Shown one piece after another: positions 35,683-42,960 of a DNA stretch of 45,495 nucleotides (positions are counted from its first letter, which is position 1; every line of letters begins with the position of its first letter). The DNA is from Bradyrhizobium nitroreducens (GTDB lineage: Bacteria > Pseudomonadota > Alphaproteobacteria > Rhizobiales > Xanthobacteraceae): contig NZ_LFJC01000003.1 in assembly GCF_002776695.1 (NCBI RefSeq), positions 2,820,471 through 2,865,965 of the forward strand, read 5' to 3'. A program made the position numbers and the translations under genes. The notes beneath the pieces are model-generated. The model made no database searches. It was not told the origin of the DNA and was given only the letters and a program-made list of their open reading frames with translations.

Positions 35683-35728
35683 TAATGGTGCCGCTTCAAA
35701 GGAGATGATGAACACCTTTGGAGGGATC

Positions 35729-36361
35729 ATGATTCAGCTCATCACACCGTCTTCGTATGGGGAGTTTTCGAGCACGCTCGTCGAGATGCATCGGCTGCGG
35801 CATCGTGTTTTCAAGTTACGCATGGCGTGGGACGTTCAGGTCAGCGGCGATATGGAGGTCGACGAGTTCGATGCACTTCACCCAGCGTACCTAGCTCAGT
35901 TATCGGATGATGGTCGGGTGCAAGGTTCCGTTCGGCTCCTCCCTAGCCACGGTCCGACGATGCTTCGTGACACCTTCCCCGCGCTTCTCGACGGCCAACC
36001 CGCGCCGTCAACTCCTCTCGTTTGGGAAAGCAGTAGATTCGCAATCGATATTGCTCCCGACGCTCCGAAAGGAGATCATGGTATAACTCGTGCCACTTAC
36101 GAGCTGTTCGCTGGAATGGTCGAGTTTGGGCTATCACGACAGCTCACGGATATCGTTACCGTTACAGACGTCCGAATGGAAAGAATCCTTCGGCGGGCCA
36201 GTTGGCCGCTGCGGCGCATTGGCATTCCTCGTTCAATCGGCAGCACCCTGGCAGTGGCAGGCTATCTTACCGTTTCGAGTGAGATTCTAGCGAACCTTCG
36301 TAGAGCCGGTGGCCTTTCGAGGCCGGTTCTTTGGACGCCGGTCATTTTCGCAGCCGCCTAG
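35729..36361 (+). CDS. Acyl-homoserine lactone synthase (LuxI/TraI-like)
   Basis: About 210 residues from the ATG at 35729 with GGAGGG just upstream; a frame opening at 35672 would add 19 poor residues. LuxI-family residues are in place: RLRHRVFKLRMAWDV, GDMEVDEFD, VQGSVRLLPSHGPTML, WESSRFAID. It would make an acyl- or aryl-homoserine lactone from S-adenosylmethionine and an acyl donor. With the LuxR upstream and the trb operon downstream it probably belongs to transfer control. Confidence 0.92.
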   Translation: MIQLITPSSYGEFSSTLVEMHRLRHRVFKLRMAWDVQVSGDMEVDEFDALHPAYLAQLSDDGRVQGSVRLLPSHGPTMLRDTFPALLDGQPAPSTPLVWESSRFAIDIAPDAPKGDHGITRATYELFAGMVEFGLSRQLTDIVTVTDVRMERILRRASWPLRRIGIPRSIGSTLAVAGYLTVSSEILANLRRAGGLSRPVLWTPVIFAAA

Positions 36362-36387
36362 AACGATCAACCCAGCAAGCAAGATGC

Positions 36388-36412
36388 GCGTCCCTGTGTA
36401 AAGCAGGGGCGC
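36388..36412 (+). terminator. Hairpin after the synthase gene
   Basis: GCGTCCCTG (36388-36396), a 7-base loop, CAGGGGCGC (36404-36412): a 9-bp GC-rich stem with one G-T pair, without a following T-run. It may end or attenuate the luxI transcript before the LysR gene. Confidence 0.35.
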
Positions 36413-36444
36413 TGCGTGTGCCGGTTTGCCGCCGAGTTAGAGAC

Positions 36445-37404
36445 ATGAGCGAAACTGACATAAGAAGCAATCGGCGGAGCGCAGCTAGAGCCATTGACCT
36501 ACAACAGCTTCGATTAGCTGTGGCTGCCTGCGACTACGGGAGCTTTCGACGAGCTGCTGAAGTGCTTTCGATCAAGCACACGGTCCTAAGCCGATCTATC
36601 GGTCAGCTCGAGTATCTGGTTGGGACTTCACTGTTCGAGCGCTCCAGCGGGGGAATCAAGCCCACGCTGGCCGGCCGAGCGGTTCTGCGAATTGCGCGGT
36701 TGATCTTGGAGCAAGTCGACATGCTCGTTGACACAGGAAGGTCCGGTGGTCGCGGCGATACCGGCCATCTTGTCATCGGCTTCTTCACATCCATGTCCAC
36801 CGGTAATTTGCGAGCGACGATAGGTGAGCTCAAGAAGCTGCTACCACGGCTCGAACTGGCAACGATGGAACGCTCTCGCTTCCGCCTGATGACTGCCCTC
36901 CGTAACGGAAACGCCGACGTTGTCGTTAGCCCCGGACGTCTCCCTTCAAAAGACACCAGATCACTTCTGCTCTGGAGCGAACGTATCCTGATCTCGTTGC
37001 CTCAGGATCACTGCCTGGCAGCACGTGAAATTGTTTATTGGACCGATTTGCGTAACGAAAAGATCCTTCTAAGTGAGTATGATCCCGGACGAGAGCTCGA
37101 GGACCTCTTAATTTCGAAGCTCGTGCTACCCGACGATCGCCCCAAGGTAGAGCGCCATGACGTAAGCCGTGGCATCATCAAGAGTCTGACAAGTATGGGC
37201 ATGGGGCTCAGTCTGGTGATGGAATCGGATATTGGTGCAAGTTTCGCTGGCCTTGTGTACCGGGAGTTGCAAGACGGAGCGGGACCAAGCCGGGTGGATT
37301 TCTATGCGCATTGGCGCGAGGACAATGAAAATCCGGTTCTGAAGCGTTTCCTCAACCTGCTGGCAGAGCGCTATCCCTCAGCTTCGCCGGCTCTCGGGGA
37401 GTGA
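36445..37404 (+). CDS. LysR-family transcriptional regulator
   Basis: About 319 residues from the ATG at 36445; the frame is open from 36331, but those residues are unlike any family start. The LysR helix-turn-helix is DLQQLRLAVAACDYGSFRRA then AEVLSIKHTVLSRSIGQLE. The effector-binding domain follows (GHLVIGFFTSMSTGNLRATI, LISLPQDHCLA). Its 3' end overlaps the last gene of the trb operon by 34 bases in convergent orientation. The inducer and targets are unknown. Its position suggests a role in the mobile element. Confidence 0.87.
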   Translation: MSETDIRSNRRSAARAIDLQQLRLAVAACDYGSFRRAAEVLSIKHTVLSRSIGQLEYLVGTSLFERSSGGIKPTLAGRAVLRIARLILEQVDMLVDTGRSGGRGDTGHLVIGFFTSMSTGNLRATIGELKKLLPRLELATMERSRFRLMTALRNGNADVVVSPGRLPSKDTRSLLLWSERILISLPQDHCLAAREIVYWTDLRNEKILLSEYDPGRELEDLLISKLVLPDDRPKVERHDVSRGIIKSLTSMGMGLSLVMESDIGASFAGLVYRELQDGAGPSRVDFYAHWREDNENPVLKRFLNLLAERYPSASPALGE

Positions 37405-37616
37405 CCGGCTCGTCTCGCCTTTGCGAACCCGCGGTCCGTGGCCATGAAGCGCGCCAGCATGGGCGCGATCAGCTTCGCTGGATCGATACGCTGTCCGCTT
37501 TCGCGTGCCACGGCCTCTGCATAGGCAATGAGATCCCTGTGCACTGATGCCGGGAGCTCAACGGTGACCTTGACCGGCTTGTCGTCTGGCAATGCTCCTA
37601 TTCTAAGCTTGGACAT
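37371..37616 (-). CDS. DUF2274 protein at the end of the trb operon
   Basis: 81 residues. A ribbon-helix-helix-like middle (KPVKVTVELPASVHRDLIAY AEA, read in two pieces) precedes KLIAPMLARFMATDRGFAKA. DUF2274 proteins typically follow trbI in alphaproteobacterial conjugation operons, as here with a 3-base gap. Its function is unknown; DNA or RNA binding is possible given the strand-helix pattern. Confidence 0.82.
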   Translation of the reverse strand: MSKLRIGALPDDKPVKVTVELPASVHRDLIAYAEAVARESGQRIDPAKLIAPMLARFMATDRGFAKARRAGHSPRAGEAEG

Positions 37617-37619
37617 CCC

Positions 37620-38831
37620 CTATCCTCCGTACGGCGCTAGTATGAGGTCGCGATTGACGACAACACGAACCGGGAAACCAGGTCGCACGGTCAGCGTGGG
37701 CTGGATGTTGAGGCTGCGCCGAACCACCTGCTGTCCGGTCTGGTTTAGTGAGTCCGAACCGCCGTGTCGCAATGCCTGGATGATTGCGCTGTCGTTGCTG
37801 TTGGTATCCGAGCCAGCCCCCAGTTCGGTCCCGACCGCCAGAAACGTCGATAGTGCCGCAGCCTTGAATAGCTCGCCCCAGTGATTGTCGACCTGATCTT
37901 CGAGGCCTGCATACCCGGCTGTGTCAGCGCCAGGCTGTCGCTCGAGAACGATAGAACGTCCATTCGGCATGATCAGCCGGGTCCAGACGAGCAGGACGCG
38001 GGACTGACCGAAAGCGACCTGGCTGTCGTAAATCCCGATCAGACGCGCTCCCTGAGGCACAAGAAGAAAACGGCCGGTCGGCGTGTCGAAAACATTTTCA
38101 GTTACCTGCGCGGTGATTTGGCCTGGCAGGTCCGATCGGATCCCCGTGATCAGCGCTCCCGGAATTACCGTTCCAGCCTGCACGATGTAGGGTGAAGCGG
38201 GCTTGGTGACGCGGTCAGGGCTTACCGTGCGACGGTCTACCGAGGCGTTTACGAAGGCAAGCTTGCGGTCCTGACCGTTTTGCCCGGCCCCATCGTCGTC
38301 GGCGCTCGTTGCGTTCGGCGGCACGACGCGCTCGCTGCCAACAACGGCACCGGCTGACGGACGCACTTCTCGTCCATTGGTCGAAGCGAATAGATGACTA
38401 ATGCGGGCTGCCTCGGTCTCTTGATCCCGGCGCTGCTGGTCCGGATCAGCGCCGATCGCGGGAGACTGGCCTTGAGCGGCAAGGATCGGTCGACCGAGGT
38501 CCCCGGGGAGCGGCGGACCAAGCTGCGGTAGTGGTTGGCGCGGAATGCCAGCATAGTCCTTCGGCAGCGTCGTAATACCGTCGGCGACATTATGATGGTC
38601 AGTGCTGTAAAGCTCATCAGCCGCCTGGTTTCGGGAGCGATTGCCCTGCAGCGACCACAGGACCGCTCCGCCGATAACCAGCAGGGCAACCGCACTTCCT
38701 CCGGCCAGCACTTTTCTCGACAACCGCGTCACGCGCGGATGCTCGCCTCTAAGGCGAAAGCTCCTGGACTGTTCCTCTTGTGTCTTCGCCGGTGCTGATT
38801 GCTCTTGATCGTTTCCATTCCGGCTGTTCAT
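37620..38831 (-). CDS. trbI: Conjugal transfer protein TrbI (VirB10 family)
   Basis: 403 residues. It has a short cytosolic N-terminus, one membrane helix (AGGSAVALLVIGGAVLW near residue 43), a proline-rich periplasmic linker and the C-terminal VirB10 beta-barrel domain (VQAGTVIPGALITGIRSDLP, FLLVPQGARLIGIYDS, GYAGLEDQVDNHWGELFKAA). It spans both membranes and forms the energy-sensing scaffold of the type IV secretion channel. It overlaps trbG by 4 bases. Confidence 0.93.
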   Translation of the reverse strand: MNSRNGNDQEQSAPAKTQEEQSRSFRLRGEHPRVTRLSRKVLAGGSAVALLVIGGAVLWSLQGNRSRNQAADELYSTDHHNVADGITTLPKDYAGIPRQPLPQLGPPLPGDLGRPILAAQGQSPAIGADPDQQRRDQETEAARISHLFASTNGREVRPSAGAVVGSERVVPPNATSADDDGAGQNGQDRKLAFVNASVDRRTVSPDRVTKPASPYIVQAGTVIPGALITGIRSDLPGQITAQVTENVFDTPTGRFLLVPQGARLIGIYDSQVAFGQSRVLLVWTRLIMPNGRSIVLERQPGADTAGYAGLEDQVDNHWGELFKAAALSTFLAVGTELGAGSDTNSNDSAIIQALRHGGSDSLNQTGQQVVRRSLNIQPTLTVRPGFPVRVVVNRDLILAPYGG

Positions 38832-39862
38832 GACGACGGCCTCCCGTCGGTCCTGACAATTCTGACCTTCTGTTGGTGTTCACCGCCGAGCCGGAGTTCC
38901 GCGGCTGCAAACAGCCGATCGACGATCAACACGTTGCCGTAGGCCCGATAGTTGACGAGTTCGGTCTTGCCGTCTGGGCCGATGACAAACAGCGGTGGCA
39001 TCTCACCCTGGACAATGCCCTGCGGGAATTCGACGTAGACCTTGCGGCCATCGTCATACACGGCGAGCGGCCGCCAGGGCGGACTATCCCCTTCGATGGC
39101 ATAGCGGGAGATACGCTGCGCCGGATCCGGAAGAACAGGTTTCAGAGCGACTGAACGGGACCGTTCGCGCGCTGTTTCCGGATAGTACCAGGCGACAGAT
39201 GGCATGTATGGCCGCTCCCGGGAGCGGAGCTCGATCAGGTAGGTGCGCCGGTCGGTATTTACGACGAGATTGGTCTCAATCGATGCGCGGGTTGGCTTAA
39301 CCAGGATATGGACCCGCCGCGTGTCGCCGCTCCCGCTCTCTGTATCGCCGACGACCCAGCGCACGGTATCTCCGGCCGCGATAGGCCCTGATCCCGTCAA
39401 CTGCTCTCCCTCCTCGAGTGCAATATCCGTGATCTGCCCCGGCGCGGCATAGATCTGATAGAGCGCCCCGGGGCTGTAGGCGTAGATCTGCGCTGCGTTG
39501 AAGTACCCTCGCTTGCGCGGTTCGACCCGGGCTGCGCTATTTGCCGTCTCAACCCGGCTCACGGGTTCAGCGTCTTCCTTCCCTCCCGACTTGCCGCCGA
39601 GAGCCGGCTTCCAGAGGGGTGGAACGTGAAGCGGTCGCGATCTATCGTCGAGAGCCGCTGGCGTCGCCGGCAACGGAGGAACTTCAGCGTCATAGCTGAT
39701 CTCCGGCGGAATGTAGGTCGCGCACCCACCAAACGCCGAGGAACCAAGCAGGAGAGCAAGCAGGACTGCTCGCTTCGCGGTCACGAGTTCGGACCAAGCC
39801 GAATTGAGCCTGCTGTGTGCGATGGGACGATTCGAATGAACGTCATGCGGCGTCTTGGTCAC
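38828..39862 (-). CDS. trbG: Conjugal transfer protein TrbG (VirB9 family), lipoprotein
   Basis: About 344 residues if started at the GTG at 39860-39862, which overlaps the trbF stop as GTGA. The frame is open further upstream, but that part overlaps trbF. The N-terminus has a lipoprotein-type signal (LLALLLGSSAFGGCA), so it is lipidated in the outer-membrane side. The VirB9 domain follows, with VNTDRRTYLIELRSRERPYM and VYVEFPQGIVQGEMPPLFVI. It forms the outer-membrane core complex with TrbI. Confidence 0.9.
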   Translation of the reverse strand: MTKTPHDVHSNRPIAHSRLNSAWSELVTAKRAVLLALLLGSSAFGGCATYIPPEISYDAEVPPLPATPAALDDRSRPLHVPPLWKPALGGKSGGKEDAEPVSRVETANSAARVEPRKRGYFNAAQIYAYSPGALYQIYAAPGQITDIALEEGEQLTGSGPIAAGDTVRWVVGDTESGSGDTRRVHILVKPTRASIETNLVVNTDRRTYLIELRSRERPYMPSVAWYYPETARERSRSVALKPVLPDPAQRISRYAIEGDSPPWRPLAVYDDGRKVYVEFPQGIVQGEMPPLFVIGPDGKTELVNYRAYGNVLIVDRLFAAAELRLGGEHQQKVRIVRTDGRPSS

Positions 39863-40542
39863 TGACTCAACTCCTTTGACCAGTTGATGGCGCGGACATA
39901 GACGCCAAGGGGATTCTTGCGCAGGCGTTCGGCATCGCGCGGCGTCTCGATCACGATCGTGAGGATTGCAGTCCAACGTTCGGTCGAACTCAGCGAGCCG
40001 CTGTCGTAACTGCGTTGAGTCCATGCGACCCGAAAGCTTTCTGAAGACGCGCGAATGACGCTCGAGACGTCAACGGAGATCTGGGCCTTGCCCAACTTGG
40101 CAAAGGGGTCATTGTTACGCGCGTAGTCGTTGAGTGCAGCGGCGCCGCGATCGGTTGTGAAATCATAGGCCCGGAGCCAGTTTTGGCGCAGAACGATTCC
40201 GTCGGCGGGCAGGCTTCTGACATCCTCGATGAAGCGCGCCAGATGGTATGCGATCTGCGCGTCCGTAGGCTGATAGTCGATATTGGCGGGCGCAACCCTT
40301 TGGGCTTGGCCGAGATGATCGACTTCGACTACCCAGGGCGTGATCGAGCCTTGGCTGGATTGCCAGACAAGGCTGCCAGCGAGACCGGCCGACAGCATCA
40401 AACAGCCGAACGCCATTAGGCGCCAGTTCTTGGCTTGCACGCGCGCTGATCCAATGCGTTCGTCCCAAACCTGCGCGGCCTTTTGATAAGGCGTAATCGG
40501 CTCGGGCATGCGCCCGTAGTTAACTGATGGTCGTTTGAACAT
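39859..40542 (-). CDS. trbF: Conjugal transfer protein TrbF (VirB8 family)
   Basis: About 227 residues from the ATG at 40540-40542 (MFKRPSVNYGRMPEPITPYQ is the usual TrbF start). One membrane helix lies near residues 45-62 (LMAFGCLMLSAGLAGSLVW), followed by the VirB8-type periplasmic domain (ITPWVVEVDHLGQAQRVAPA, then RTLSSTERWTAILTIVIETP-like sequence near 190). It is an assembly factor of the inner-membrane complex. It is separated from trbL by about 90 bases. Confidence 0.92.
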   Translation of the reverse strand: MFKRPSVNYGRMPEPITPYQKAAQVWDERIGSARVQAKNWRLMAFGCLMLSAGLAGSLVWQSSQGSITPWVVEVDHLGQAQRVAPANIDYQPTDAQIAYHLARFIEDVRSLPADGIVLRQNWLRAYDFTTDRGAAALNDYARNNDPFAKLGKAQISVDVSSVIRASSESFRVAWTQRSYDSGSLSSTERWTAILTIVIETPRDAERLRKNPLGVYVRAINWSKELSQ

Positions 40543-40634
40543 TGATGGTTGCCCCTGATATCGTGTGATCGGTTTCGAGTCGTGCGATAGGTGGATTTGA
40601 GGCGTGCTGTGCGGCGGAGATGCAGTCGTGCGTC

Positions 40635-41864
40635 TCAGCGTTCTCCTTCGGACAAATCGACGGAGGAGCCGCTGCCACCATGATCGCCGGAGCGGACGGC
40701 GTGGCCAGCGGCCGAGGCACCATGCCGAATGGTCTGAGCACGCTTCATGCGGCGAGCCCAATCAGGCTGCCCTTCGACCGGAGCGCTCGCGCCTTGGTCG
40801 CCCGCTTGGCTACCTCCGAAGGCAGCCGCTGCTCGACGCAATGGACTCGTGACAGCCGAGCTGCCCGCCTCCGCCAAGCCGGCAAGGCCGCCGCCGCTTC
40901 GATAGGCGGCTGTTGCTCCGGTTATGACAGCGCCGCCCCCGCGCGCGGCGCCTGCAACCGTACCGCCAGCGAGACCGGCACCGCCAGCGGCAAGTCCCGC
41001 GCCAGCCGCAACAATGCCGCCAGCAACAAGGCCTGTTCCAATCGCGGCGCCGGCGCCGAGTTGAGGTCCGCCCGACACTAGGCCGTTTGCGATACCCGGA
41101 CCGAAGATGCCGAGGCCCAGCAGGGAAAGCGCCGCAAGCACCAGCGTCATCGCGTCTTCGATGGTCGGCTGTGCACCGCCGAAACCTGCGGTGAACTGCG
41201 AGAATAGGGTGGAGCCGATGCCGACGATGACGGCCAGGACCAGGATCTTGATGCCGGAAGATATGACGTTGCCCAGAACGCGCTCCGCCGCGAATGCGGT
41301 CTTGCCAAACAAGCCAAAGGGAATGAGCACGAATCCGGCCAGTGTCGTGAGCTTGAACTCGATCAGCGTGACGAAGAGCTGGATCGCCAGAATGAAGAAG
41401 GCGAGCAGCACCACGACCCACGCGAACAGGAGAACGACGATCTGGACGAAATTCTCGAAAAAGCTGATGTAGCCCATCAGGTTGGAGATCGAATCGAGGA
41501 GCGGTCGACCGGCATCGAGACCGACTTGAGCGATCTTCCCCGGTCGCAGGAAATCCCCCGCCGACAGGCTTGTGCCGGACGCTTTCAACCCAAGACCCGC
41601 AAAGCTTTCAAAGACGATGCGCGCCAGGCTGTTCCAATTGCTGATCAGGTAGGCGAAGACGCCGACAAAGAGCGTCTTCTTGACGAGGCGTGCGATGATG
41701 TCCTCGTCCGGCCCCCAGCTCCAGAACAACGCGGCAAGCGTGATGTCGATCGCGGCAAGCGTAGTTGCGAGATATCCGACGTCGCCACCCAGCAGCCCGA
41801 AGCCGTTATCGATGTAGCGCGTGAATGTTTCAAGGAACTGGTCGATGATGCCCGTATTGGTCAT
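40635..41864 (-). CDS. trbL: Conjugal transfer protein TrbL (VirB6 family)
   Basis: 409 residues with about six membrane helices in residues 30-260 (GYLATTLAAIDITLAALFWS, VVLLFAWVVVLLAFFILAIQ, LTTLAGFVLIPFGLFGKTAF) and a long Gly/Ala-rich C-terminal stretch typical of TrbL. The hydrophilic end (QPDWARRMKRAQTIRHG) is conserved in the family. It forms the inner-membrane channel and overlaps the trbK-like gene by 4 bases. Confidence 0.93.
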   Translation of the reverse strand: MTNTGIIDQFLETFTRYIDNGFGLLGGDVGYLATTLAAIDITLAALFWSWGPDEDIIARLVKKTLFVGVFAYLISNWNSLARIVFESFAGLGLKASGTSLSAGDFLRPGKIAQVGLDAGRPLLDSISNLMGYISFFENFVQIVVLLFAWVVVLLAFFILAIQLFVTLIEFKLTTLAGFVLIPFGLFGKTAFAAERVLGNVISSGIKILVLAVIVGIGSTLFSQFTAGFGGAQPTIEDAMTLVLAALSLLGLGIFGPGIANGLVSGGPQLGAGAAIGTGLVAGGIVAAGAGLAAGGAGLAGGTVAGAARGGGAVITGATAAYRSGGGLAGLAEAGSSAVTSPLRRAAAAFGGSQAGDQGASAPVEGQPDWARRMKRAQTIRHGASAAGHAVRSGDHGGSGSSVDLSEGER

Positions 41865-42229
41865 GGCTTGCTCGCTTCAGGTAAAGCCAGGGGCGGATAT
41901 CCTTGTGGGACTCGGCTCTGATCCTTTGGGGCGGACGCCAAGCCTGCGGTGGAATCGTCTTGGCCAGGATCCGCGGGACCGTTCTTCTTGAAGAAGCGTC
42001 TCCGGTTTTCGGCCCAGACGTGCCTGCAATGCTGATAATCTGCAGTTTGGACCGCAGTGACGCTGCGGCAGCGCGCGAGGTCAGAGTTCGCTTCATCTGT
42101 CGTCTGCTCTCCCTTCGGCATCGCGAGCGTCTTGTCACCGCCGCGAAGCTGAATCGTGCAGGCAGTGACGACCAACACGCCGATTGTCGTCAGCAGCGAC
42201 AACGCCTTGAATGCCCTTATGTCGGTCAT
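41861..42229 (-). CDS. TrbK-like small lipoprotein, putative entry exclusion
   Basis: 122 residues with a signal region LSLLTTIGVLVVTACT resembling a lipobox (cleavage before Cys24). The middle carries the ARCRSVTAVQTADYQHCRHV cysteine pattern seen in TrbK-alt proteins between trbJ and trbL. By analogy with TrbK it may block redundant transfer into cells already holding the element. It is coupled at both ends by 1-4 base overlaps. Confidence 0.75.
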   Translation of the reverse strand: MTDIRAFKALSLLTTIGVLVVTACTIQLRGGDKTLAMPKGEQTTDEANSDLARCRSVTAVQTADYQHCRHVWAENRRRFFKKNGPADPGQDDSTAGLASAPKDQSRVPQGYPPLALPEASKP

Positions 42230-42960
42230 TAGTGGAACATCTGCACGTTGGAGGATTGATAGCCCTGCCCCGGTGTCAGGAAGCGCCGAAGCTGCTCTCG
42301 TCCCTGATCCTGGGCCGAGGCGCGCTGAGCCGCTTCAAGACTCTGCGCCCGACCTTGCGCCGTCACGACAGCAGTAAGATCGACGAGCTGCTGCGCGTTC
42401 AGCGCAAGGATCTGATTTCCAGCCTGCGTTGCCTGCAGCGCGCCGCTGGCACCCTGGCTTGACGTTACGAGTGCGGACGTCTGGATACGATTGGTGTCGA
42501 GGTTGCCAACGATGCCGGCCTGGACGCGAAGCGCGTCTTGCGTTGCCGAGTAAGTATTTTGCCAGCGCGATTGCGCATTGGAGATCAGCAACTGATTCGA
42601 CTGGCTGCCGGTCGCCGGCGCGTAGCTGGTCGAGAAGGCACGATCGATCTGCTGCACGTCGTATGCGATACGCTGGGCCTGGGCCAGCAATTGCTGGGTG
42701 CGCAGGATCGAGGATTGCAGTTGCTGCAGCGATGAATACGGCAGGCTTGCCAGATTCCTCGCCTGATTGATCAGCATCTGCGCCTCGTTCTGCAACGAGG
42801 TGATCTGATTGTTGATCTGTTGGAGCTCCCGCGCAGCAGTCAGGACGTTCTGAACGTAATTGTTGGGATCGAAGACGATCCACTGCGCCCGCGCCGGTGC
42901 CGCGACTCCAACCGTGAGAGCGATGGTGCCAGCAGCCACCAATAGGCCGAGATGCCTCAT
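42229..42960 (-). CDS. trbJ: Conjugal transfer protein TrbJ (VirB5-like)
   Basis: 243 residues. A cleavable signal (LLVAAGTIALTVGVAAPARA) precedes a helical periplasmic protein with WIVFDPNNYVQNVLTAAREL, the conserved TrbJ opening, and a Gln-rich coiled coil. It is a likely pilus-tip or assembly component. Its start overlaps the trbE stop by 4 bases. Confidence 0.93.
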   Translation of the reverse strand: MRHLGLLVAAGTIALTVGVAAPARAQWIVFDPNNYVQNVLTAARELQQINNQITSLQNEAQMLINQARNLASLPYSSLQQLQSSILRTQQLLAQAQRIAYDVQQIDRAFSTSYAPATGSQSNQLLISNAQSRWQNTYSATQDALRVQAGIVGNLDTNRIQTSALVTSSQGASGALQATQAGNQILALNAQQLVDLTAVVTAQGRAQSLEAAQRASAQDQGREQLRRFLTPGQGYQSSNVQMFH

